From: Candidatus Woesearchaeota archaeon
GTDB lineage: Archaea; Nanobdellota; Nanobdellia; Woesearchaeales; SKIA01
Direction of reading: 5' to 3'
DNA length: 37,199 nucleotides
Assembly: GCA_007117065.1 (NCBI GenBank)
Contig: SKHI01000020.1
Span: 1 to 37,199 of the forward strand
The position numbers and the translations under genes were made by a program. Positions 31,027-37,199 of the stretch are shown piece after piece. The notes under the pieces were generated by a model that worked only from the letters and a program-made list of their open reading frames with translations, was not told the origin of the DNA and made no database searches. Within the stretch, counting starts at the first letter, position 1; every line of letters begins with the position of its first letter.

Positions 31027-31491
31027 ATGAGGGTTTTCTTGTTTCTCCTAGCGCTGAGTTTTATAACAGGCTTTCTTACAGCAAGCATAGGCGATCAACT
31101 ACAATACCCGACAGGTGCTGTAAGCGCACAAAAAGCAAGCCCACAAAATTGGATAGCCCAAGAACAGATACGCGTATACCCAGACCACGTACGCATAGAA
31201 ATAGAAGGAGCGAGATGGGCGCGATTTGCACCAACGGGAAGTATGGATCCTGTACTAGACCAAGGAGCACACGGAATACAAATAGTCCCGCAATATCCTG
31301 AACAAATAGCAATAGGAGACATTATTACGTACAGACATCAGGGAAGGAGCATCATCCATCGAGTAGTGGATATACAATACGATGTTCACGGACTCTACTA
31401 CACACTCAAAGGAGATAACAACCCAGAACCTGATCCTGTGCGCGTACGATTTGAAGACGTAGAACGAATACTCGTAGCCATAATCTATTAA
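31027..31491 (+). CDS. Signal peptidase I-like protease (S26, Sec11 type)
   Basis: 154 residues. An N-terminal signal-anchor (residues 2-20) precedes the extracellular catalytic domain. The Ser box is PTGSMDPVLDQG (S72), with IGDIITYRHQGRSIIHRVVDI (H111) and LKGDNNPEPDPVRV (D130). Ser, His and Asp match the archaeal/ER Sec11 triad rather than the bacterial Ser-Lys dyad. It should remove signal peptides from secreted proteins; it is too divergent in the Ser box surroundings to exclude a specialised substrate. The promoter is marked by a TATA box with flanking repeats. Confidence 0.82.
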   Translation: MRVFLFLLALSFITGFLTASIGDQLQYPTGAVSAQKASPQNWIAQEQIRVYPDHVRIEIEGARWARFAPTGSMDPVLDQGAHGIQIVPQYPEQIAIGDIITYRHQGRSIIHRVVDIQYDVHGLYYTLKGDNNPEPDPVRVRFEDVERILVAIIY

Positions 31492-31528
31492 ACAAAACAC
31501 CTAAAAAGAAACGAGTATTTGTACCTGT

Positions 31529-32422
31529 ATGGATGCAGAAATACAAAAAGACTATTTGCTTGCAGGAAAACTCGTAGCAGAGGGACTGGAGCTAGGAAGA
31601 AAAATAATACAACCAGGAATAAACATACGAGAAACACTAGAACGCATAGAAGAACACTTACAGTCACAAGCAGAGATTGCATTTCCAGCACAAATAAGCA
31701 TAAACGAAATAGCGGCGCACTGGTGCCCAGAACCAAATGATGAAACAGTATACAAGGAAGGAGACCTGGTAAAACTAGATATAGGCTGTCACGTAAACGG
31801 AAGAATAGCAGACGCGGCAATCACCATAGATTTAAGCAAAGAACAAACGCACGCCAGACTTATCCGTGCCGCAGAGAAAGCAAGAGACGCGGCAGTAGAA
31901 CTTGCAACACCAGGAAGAACATTAGGGGAGATGGGTAAGAAAATAGCAGAAATTATTGCACAAGAAGGGTACGTAGCAGTCAGAAATCTTGGAGGCCATG
32001 GTCTTGGAGAGTATAATGTGCACACAACCCCCAGCATTCCTAACGCAGATACAGGAGACAAAACAATACTTGAAGAAGGAATGACAATAGCAATAGAACC
32101 ATTTGCAAGTACAGGAATAGGAATTGTACATGAACAAGAATATGCAAACATATACAGAATAACAAAAAAACCGCGAGTACGAAGCGTATACGCCAGAAAA
32201 GCAGTACAAAGTATTGGCTTATACGGACTCCCATTCAGCTTGCACAGACTCGCAAAAGCACTAGGTGAAGGACCCGCAAGACTTGCAATAAAAGAATTAT
32301 ACGCTGCAGGAGCATTACAGACATATCCGCCCCTAGTCGAACAAAAAGGAGTGTACATCGCGCAAGCAGAACATTCGGTAATCGTAGCAAAAAAACCAAT
32401 CGTGTATACGCGCATAGAATAA
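31529..32422 (+). CDS. map: Methionine aminopeptidase, type II
   Basis: 297 residues. Removes initiator methionine from nascent proteins. The substrate His is in IAAHW (H64). The five metal ligands are D84 (KLDIG), D95 (RIADAA), H157 (GGHGLG), E190 (IAIEPF) and E281 (AQAEHS). The insertion between residues about 205 and 265 (winged-helix-like) is the hallmark of type II enzymes of archaea and eukaryotes. Length is normal. The gene follows the signal peptidase by 37 nt, placing two co-translational processing enzymes side by side. Confidence 0.95.
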   Translation: MDAEIQKDYLLAGKLVAEGLELGRKIIQPGINIRETLERIEEHLQSQAEIAFPAQISINEIAAHWCPEPNDETVYKEGDLVKLDIGCHVNGRIADAAITIDLSKEQTHARLIRAAEKARDAAVELATPGRTLGEMGKKIAEIIAQEGYVAVRNLGGHGLGEYNVHTTPSIPNADTGDKTILEEGMTIAIEPFASTGIGIVHEQEYANIYRITKKPRVRSVYARKAVQSIGLYGLPFSLHRLAKALGEGPARLAIKELYAAGALQTYPPLVEQKGVYIAQAEHSVIVAKKPIVYTRIE

Positions 32423-32452
32423 CAATACCTTTTTTTAAGCTAGGAGCAAACT

Positions 32453-34186
32453 ATGAAACCAATACTTCAATCAATATTCAAACACAAAAAATATCTTGTA
32501 TTGGCACTGCTTCTTGCACTCACATACCAGATACTCACCCTTATAGACCCACAAATACTTCGACTCATCATAGACAATTATATCACTCCTTTCGATCAAC
32601 TAGAACGAGAAGAATTCCTCAGAGGAGTAACGCAACTCGTACTCCTTGCACTCGTTGTCGCGATACTTGCAAGAACAGCAAAATCATTTCAAGACTACTA
32701 CGTAAACCTGATCACCTACAAAAGTGGCGCAGACCTCTATGAAAACGCAGTAAAACACACTCTTAACCTCCCTTTTGCAGTGTTTGAAGATAGACAAAGT
32801 GGAGAAATACTAGAGAAACTACAAAAAGCAAGAACAGATATGCAAGGGCTCATAGAAGGATTTGTAGGAATAGTGCTTTTTTCCATAATAGGAATGTTGT
32901 TTGTAGTCATATACGCATTCACAGTACACTGGATTATAGGAACCTTATATATCGCAATTATACCCCTAATCATACTAACCGCGCTCCTGATCTCACGAGC
33001 AATAAAAAAAGCGCAAACTCAGATAGTAAAACAAGCAGGCGCGCTATCAGGAAGCACCACAGAAACAATACGAAACGTAGAACTCGTAAAAAGCCTGGGA
33101 TTAGAAGAACAAGAAATAGACCGACTCAACAAAGCAAACAACACATTATTAGGATATCAAATACAAAAAATAAAAGCAATAAAAAAACTCAACTACATAC
33201 AAGGAATACTTGTAATATTGATGAGTTCAGGAATGCTTTACGTACTCTTTCTGCTCATATTTTACGATCAAGTAACAGTAGGAGAATTTTTTACCCTTCT
33301 TATCTATAGCTTCTTCGTATTTGCTCCACTAGGACAAATAGGCTCATTTGCAACAAAATATCAAGAAGCAAAAGCATCAGGGGAGGCATTGGAAGAAATA
33401 CTCTCTATGAAACCAGAGCATATCCCAAGAAACGCAAAAAAAATACGTCACATAGAAGATATAACGTTCAAAGACGTCACATTTAGGTATGCTGAGACAA
33501 ATGCTTTACAAAATATTCGTCTAAACATAAAAAAAGGACAAACCATCGCTCTTGTAGGGACAACAGGAAGTGGGAAAAGCACCATCATAAAACTGCTTGT
33601 AGGACTCTATAAACCAACCGAAGGAACAATAACAATAAACGGAGTTCCACACACAGAAATACAATACGACCACCTCAGAAAAAAAATTGGTTTTGTGGCG
33701 CAAGAAATGCAACTCTTTGCAGGAACCATACAAGAAAATCTTGCATTCACTCATAACACAGTAACAGAAAAAGACTGCTTGCAAGCACTCGAACTAGCAG
33801 GTGTATCACATATCATTACAAGAAACCCTCTGGGGCTGGAAGCAAAGATAGGGGAGGGGGGAATAAAACTAAGCAGAGGAGAAAAACAACGACTAGCAAT
33901 CGCGCGCGCACTCATACGAAAACCCGATGTACTTATCCTTGACGAAGCAACATCGGCACTAGATACCAAAACAGAGCAACGGATTGGAGAAACAATACAA
34001 TACATAAGAAAAGAGCGACCAGAACTCATCATTATACATGTTGCACACAGACTCTCAACAATAACACATGCAGATAGAATATTCGTGCTTGAAAAAGGTT
34101 CAATACAAGAAAAAGGTTCACACGATTATCTTGTACATAAAAAAGGATTATACTACGCGTTCTGGAGACAACAACAAGCAGAATAA
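32453..34186 (+). CDS. ABC exporter half-transporter (permease-ATPase fusion)
   Basis: 577 residues. Six-helix permease domain (about 1-315; helices near 15-38, 60-80, 140-180, 250-300). The ATPase has Walker A GTTGSGKST, Q-loop VAQEMQLF, signature LSRGEKQR, Walker B VLILDEATSALD and H-loop HVAHRLS. It works as a homodimer or heterodimer. Such MsbA-like exporters move lipids, peptides or drugs; the substrate cannot be predicted. A Shine-Dalgarno-like AGGAG lies 6 nt before the ATG, one of few in this window. The signature reads LSRGE rather than LSGGQ, a common variant. Its stop lies 1 nt from the convergent TauE gene. Confidence 0.92.
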   Translation: MKPILQSIFKHKKYLVLALLLALTYQILTLIDPQILRLIIDNYITPFDQLEREEFLRGVTQLVLLALVVAILARTAKSFQDYYVNLITYKSGADLYENAVKHTLNLPFAVFEDRQSGEILEKLQKARTDMQGLIEGFVGIVLFSIIGMLFVVIYAFTVHWIIGTLYIAIIPLIILTALLISRAIKKAQTQIVKQAGALSGSTTETIRNVELVKSLGLEEQEIDRLNKANNTLLGYQIQKIKAIKKLNYIQGILVILMSSGMLYVLFLLIFYDQVTVGEFFTLLIYSFFVFAPLGQIGSFATKYQEAKASGEALEEILSMKPEHIPRNAKKIRHIEDITFKDVTFRYAETNALQNIRLNIKKGQTIALVGTTGSGKSTIIKLLVGLYKPTEGTITINGVPHTEIQYDHLRKKIGFVAQEMQLFAGTIQENLAFTHNTVTEKDCLQALELAGVSHIITRNPLGLEAKIGEGGIKLSRGEKQRLAIARALIRKPDVLILDEATSALDTKTEQRIGETIQYIRKERPELIIIHVAHRLSTITHADRIFVLEKGSIQEKGSHDYLVHKKGLYYAFWRQQQAE

Positions 34187-34187
34187 T

Positions 34188-34946
34188 TCACAATAGAAGA
34201 AGAGAAATAGCTGATAAAAGAACGCCGATAAAAATGATTATCCGAACCCATTGTTCGCCTTCCATTAATCCAAAGAGAGTCCCGAAATACGAACCTAATC
34301 CCAAGCCTAAAGACAACGCGATGAATAACCAGAAGTCAACAAGACCAGAAAAAAGGAATACGATGCTAGAACCAACAAGACCGATATATGCGGCAGAACG
34401 CCATAATGCAGAAGAAGAAATATAGGTTTTACCAAATAACCAGATATATAACAGATTATAGAGTGCCCCAACACCGCCAGTAAATGTTCCAATAGCAGAA
34501 ATAACAGCTGTACTGAACAGAGCAACAGGCTTTTTCCAGAACGCAGGAGACGTTTTTTTCTTATGCATACCAAAGGAGGGCGTGAAGAAAATAAATACTG
34601 CAACAGCTAGGAGAACCCAACCAAGAATGCTTTCGACAACTTCTTCAGAAGAAAAAAACACAATAAAAACGCTTGCAAGAACAGTTCCCTTGACAACAGG
34701 AAGGGCGAGAATAAATGATTCACGAAAACGAAAAAACTTTTTTTTATACAAAACGTACAGTCCGGGAAGCTCACCGATTAAACCGGCAACAGGAGCAGAA
34801 GCGATAACAGTCACAGCAGGAAAACCAAGAAAAATAAGAACTGGGCGAAGAATAAGGCCGACACCGCCACTAATAGCTCCTAAAAACATGATAATAAAGG
34901 AGAGAACAAATGCGCCAAAATATGATATATCGAACATATATTGCAT
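34188..34946 (-). CDS. TauE/SafE family permease
   Basis: 252-residue membrane protein with about eight helices in two inverted halves. The family-typical glycine-rich starts are AISGGVGLILRPVLIFLGFP and ISAIGTFTGGVGALYNLL. Members export sulfite, sulfoacetate or other organic anions, and substrates are poorly known. An ATG at 34937 is an alternative start. A TATA-like TTTTTATAG on the minus strand lies about 22 nt before 34946. It stands alone between the ABC exporter (convergent, 1-nt gap) and a small plus-strand gene. Confidence 0.8.
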   Translation of the reverse strand: MQYMFDISYFGAFVLSFIIMFLGAISGGVGLILRPVLIFLGFPAVTVIASAPVAGLIGELPGLYVLYKKKFFRFRESFILALPVVKGTVLASVFIVFFSSEEVVESILGWVLLAVAVFIFFTPSFGMHKKKTSPAFWKKPVALFSTAVISAIGTFTGGVGALYNLLYIWLFGKTYISSSALWRSAAYIGLVGSSIVFLFSGLVDFWLFIALSLGLGLGSYFGTLFGLMEGEQWVRIIIFIGVLLSAISLLLL

Positions 34947-35023
34947 TTGGGATAAAAACTATAAAAAATGATAGGAAAAGATTTTTAGAAAACAATATTA
35001 ATGATAAAGTACTCGTAAAACAA

Positions 35024-35311
35024 ATGACGGTAGAGCTAGAACTGCGCTTAGATCAAGCAGAGCAGCGGGCACAAATCTTAGTACAAGAACAATTAAGTAG
35101 AGTAGGAGCAGGAGTGCATATTGAGGGTATTAAATACCAAGCATTAAAGACTGAATATGAACGCGTGTTTATGCAAGTTGGAATTGGTTCTACAGACGAA
35201 TTTATTGAATCGTTCCGTTGGTGGGATCTTACTAGACATTTTAATCCAAGGTATCTAGCCGCAATATCTGCATCTAAAGAATTTTATTCAAATAAAGAAA
35301 GATCTAACTGA
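35024..35311 (+). CDS. Hypothetical small protein, 95 aa
   Basis: Family not recognised. A charged helical start (MTVELELRLDQAEQRAQILV) is followed by VGAGVHIEGIKYQALKTEYE and an aromatic segment FRWWDLTRHFNPRYLAAI. It is soluble and probably alpha-helical. The longer frame from 34910 crosses the TauE promoter region, so the ATG at 35024 is preferred; a weak AT-rich box ACAATATTAATG precedes it by about 27 nt. Its last 28 nt overlap the 3' end of HisRS on the other strand. Confidence 0.55.
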   Translation: MTVELELRLDQAEQRAQILVQEQLSRVGAGVHIEGIKYQALKTEYERVFMQVGIGSTDEFIESFRWWDLTRHFNPRYLAAISASKEFYSNKERSN

Positions 35312-36549
35312 TCTAATTCAGAAAGCTTTACACGAGACTCCTCACCGGAACGCATATTCTTTAGAGTAACCTCGCCAGCATCCAGATCCTGTGGCCCGAG
35401 AATAAGAACAAAAGGAATGCCCATTTTGTCAGCAAAGTCAAGATTCTTAGACAAACTACGCTCCATAACATCAATATCAACATTAATACCAGAAGCGCGC
35501 AGACGAGAAGCGATAGCTAAACCTTCACGAGGCGCCTTTATCCACGCAACAAAGATGTCAGCGTAGGTTGAATCAAAACGTTTTTTCTCAGCAAGCAACG
35601 CATCAGTAAGTGGATCGATACCAAAAGAAAGCCCAACAGCAGGGATGTCGCCTTCACCACGCATCTGACCAATAATAGAATCATATCGGCCACCAGCAGC
35701 GACACTGGAAGTAATCTCGGAGTCGAGTAAGAATACCTCATACACTGTTCCTGTATAATAATTAAGCCCGCGAGCAAGTGTTGGATCAAACTCAACAGAA
35801 GCAACATCATCAATAAATGAGAACACTTCACACAACTCATCAACTCCTCGCGAAGAACCTAAAGCAGAGCGTAATAGCTCCAAACGACCATCATTTGTAC
35901 CCTGAGTAAATAACAACGAAAACAAATCAGAAACTTGCTGTTCAGAACAAAACTCGCATAATTGTTGTCGTAAAGAATCTTTTCCAATCTTGTGTAATTT
36001 ATCAAGAAGAATAATTGCTTTATGCGAGTCAGAAATACCAACAAAATCACATACTTCAGTAAGTAATAACCGATTATTTACCTTAATAACGTACTTGAAC
36101 GGTAGTGTACTAAAAACGTCATCTAACACTCGAATGCACTCAGCATCAGCTAGTGGTGAAGATGAACCCACAATATCTGCATCACATTGCCAGAATTCTC
36201 GATAACGACCTTTTTTCAAAGGTCCATCGCGATATACCCTTCCAATTTCATAGCGCTTAAACGGAAATTTTATGTCCTTATTCATAGCAACAAAGCGACA
36301 TAAAGGAACTGTCAAGTCAAAGCGCAAACCCAAATCTCGTCCACCCTGGTCAGAAAGAAGAAATAACTCATGCATAACATCCTCATCACCAGCAAACTTA
36401 AACAATAAGGTTTCTTTACGCTCAATACCAGGCGTTGCAAAAGGACGAAACCCATGCAGTTGAAACGAACGACGAATACGGGAAAAAAGATCCTCGCGAA
36501 TAATTTGAATCTTAGGAGGAAAATCTCTTACACCACGGGCTAATTCCAT
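35284..36549 (-). CDS. hisS: Histidyl-tRNA synthetase
   Basis: 421 residues. Class II synthetase that charges tRNA-His. Motif 1 lies in the region after RGVRDFPP, motif 2 is GRVYRDGPLKKGRYREFWQ (residues 103-121), and the His-binding loop is LARGLNYYTGTVYEV (258-272). Motif 3 is AVGLSFGIDP. The C-terminal anticodon-binding domain holds ADIFVAWIKAPRE and the VLILGPQDL strand. Length is typical. The gene lies 32 nt downstream of Bud32 on the same strand and probably shares its transcript. Confidence 0.95.
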   Translation of the reverse strand: MELARGVRDFPPKIQIIREDLFSRIRRSFQLHGFRPFATPGIERKETLLFKFAGDEDVMHELFLLSDQGGRDLGLRFDLTVPLCRFVAMNKDIKFPFKRYEIGRVYRDGPLKKGRYREFWQCDADIVGSSSPLADAECIRVLDDVFSTLPFKYVIKVNNRLLLTEVCDFVGISDSHKAIILLDKLHKIGKDSLRQQLCEFCSEQQVSDLFSLLFTQGTNDGRLELLRSALGSSRGVDELCEVFSFIDDVASVEFDPTLARGLNYYTGTVYEVFLLDSEITSSVAAGGRYDSIIGQMRGEGDIPAVGLSFGIDPLTDALLAEKKRFDSTYADIFVAWIKAPREGLAIASRLRASGINVDIDVMERSLSKNLDFADKMGIPFVLILGPQDLDAGEVTLKNMRSGEESRVKLSELDQLDLSLFE

Positions 36550-36581
36550 ACAAGAGGATAAGAAAAAGATGTATATAAACG

Positions 36582-37160
36582 TTAGTACTGTTTCTTATAT
36601 TTTCCACGAGAACGAACTACAGAAAAACGTTGTAAAAGCTCAGAGGAAGGAGCGTATTCGCGAATGAAAACATCCCACGCACCGGTATCAGGGTGGCGGC
36701 CAGAAAGTGATTGATAGATTACTTGCAGATCTACAGCAATGTCTTCTAGAGAAGAAGAAAACTGCGCTAATCCAAAATCGATGAGCACAATTTCTTGACC
36801 GCGAACAAGCATATTACTCGTAGTTAAATCCCCATGAATAATGCCCTCATCATGTAACTGTCGCACAGAACGCGCTACAAGAGGCATATATACAGATACG
36901 CAGGAAGCGTCAAGAACATCAACTAACGCAGGACCGTCAATAAACTCCATAACTAATGAACAACTCTCTTCATCAAACGAGAGTACTTTTGGAACAAGAA
37001 CATTGGTTTTCGATAACACCTTATATTCTCTTCGTGCACGCTCGAGACGTAAGCGAGAATCAAGATCAGGATGCCTATACTCTTTAACCAAACGCTGCTT
37101 AATTACAGTAGAACCTTCTATACTAATAGATGCTTCAGCACCAGAGCGAAATAGTTTCAT
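36582..37160 (-). CDS. bud32: Bud32 kinase/ATPase of the KEOPS complex
   Basis: 192 residues. Small atypical kinase that, with Kae1, forms the KEOPS core for t6A37 tRNA modification. The N-lobe lysine (VIKQRL, K21) is followed by YRHPDLDSRLR. The catalytic loop is IIHGDLTTSN (D111, N116) and the metal site is DFGLA (D128). The C-terminus is basic (RSRGKYKKQY), as usual. It is encoded separately, not fused to Kae1, although Kae1 could lie just upstream outside the window. It works in the same pathway as Sua5 at 6942. HisRS follows by 32 nt. Confidence 0.93.
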   Translation of the reverse strand: MKLFRSGAEASISIEGSTVIKQRLVKEYRHPDLDSRLRLERARREYKVLSKTNVLVPKVLSFDEESCSLVMEFIDGPALVDVLDASCVSVYMPLVARSVRQLHDEGIIHGDLTTSNMLVRGQEIVLIDFGLAQFSSSLEDIAVDLQVIYQSLSGRHPDTGAWDVFIREYAPSSELLQRFSVVRSRGKYKKQY

Positions 37161-37161
37161 A

Positions 37162-37197
37162 ATAAAAAAAAATATTAGGTTGAAGAATTATTCTTCA
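37162..37197 (-). terminator. Hairpin and U-run upstream of Bud32
   Basis: On the minus strand a 7-bp hairpin (TGAAGAA/TTCTTCA around TAA, 37181-37197) is followed by ATATT and a T9 run (37163-37173), then the Bud32 ATG. It may end the transcript of a gene lying beyond the window, or be a weak attenuator. The window edge limits the judgement. Confidence 0.3.
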
Positions 37198-37199
37198 TC

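Noticed and set aside
31789-32415. Long minus-strand frame opposite methionine aminopeptidase
   Set aside because: Open only as a mirror of the biased codon use of the aminopeptidase gene; Ser/Cys-rich translation with no motif, and the plus strand is certain.

Overview
The window comes from an AT-rich archaeal chromosome, most likely a small-genome DPANN lineage; Woesearchaeota or Pacearchaeota relatives are my best guess, and that is an inference. The archaeal markers are ABCE1/Rli1, the FttA/aCPSF1 KH-beta-CASP nuclease, a proteasome beta subunit, a type II methionine aminopeptidase, Bud32, a Sec11-like signal peptidase and class III (G|Q...E) prepilins. Many genes have a TATA box centred 24-28 nt before the start codon and little or no Shine-Dalgarno, so leaderless transcription appears to be the rule. 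I used that spacing to choose several starts. Genes are dense, with frequent ATGA overlaps.

Layout. 1-2.5 kb: the 3' end of trpS, a SpoIIM-like membrane protein, a DUF5652-like small membrane protein and an unknown minus-strand gene. 2.5-5.3 kb: tRNA-Arg(TCT) and tRNA-Cys(GCA) on the minus strand, then an inverted-repeat-rich leader, an AbrB-type regulator and a large surface protein coupled to it by ATGA. 5.3-7.9 kb: a ZIP metal transporter, TrmI-type tRNA m1A methyltransferase, Sua5/YrdC and a small membrane protein. 8-10.2 kb (minus): ABCE1 and a DUF1461 membrane protein. 10.3-15.4 kb: an unknown protein, a family B DNA polymerase that resembles bacterial Pol II end to end, a short winged-helix protein, a YprB-like RNase H-fold exonuclease and two small membrane proteins. 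15.4-18.1 kb: an unknown protein, an M50 site-2 protease homologue, an integral membrane protein and a VTT/DedA-like protein. 18.1-20.5 kb is the least orderly part: two probably frameshifted small genes, a small membrane protein, tRNA-Ser(CGA), a bacilliredoxin-like YtxJ protein, an unknown partner, a truncated Dph2 and an acidic protein.

20.5-28.3 kb is a type IV pilus/secretion-like locus: two pilin-like or secreted proteins, a winged-helix protein, a linker-plus-TPR protein, the secretion ATPase, two TadC/PilC-type membrane proteins and three class III prepilins that share four cysteines. 28.4-34.2 kb: proteasome beta, FttA, signal peptidase, methionine aminopeptidase and an ABC half-transporter. 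34.2-37.2 kb: a TauE/SafE permease (minus), a small unknown protein, HisRS (minus) and Bud32 (minus).

Functionally the window combines translation and tRNA modification (TrpRS, HisRS, TrmI, Sua5, Bud32, ABCE1, three tRNAs), mRNA 3'-end formation (FttA), protein turnover and processing (proteasome, MetAP, signal peptidase, M50 protease), repair-type DNA synthesis (Pol II-like enzyme, exonuclease) and a surface or secretion programme (pilus locus, surface protein). The most interesting points are the Pol II-like polymerase with an apparent C-terminal PCNA-binding motif, a bacterial-style bacilliredoxin, a Dph2 reduced to its first domain, the structured leader before the AbrB gene, and small genes with intact promoters but broken frames. 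I saw no CRISPR array, insertion sequence or intein. All family calls are from reading the sequence without database searches.
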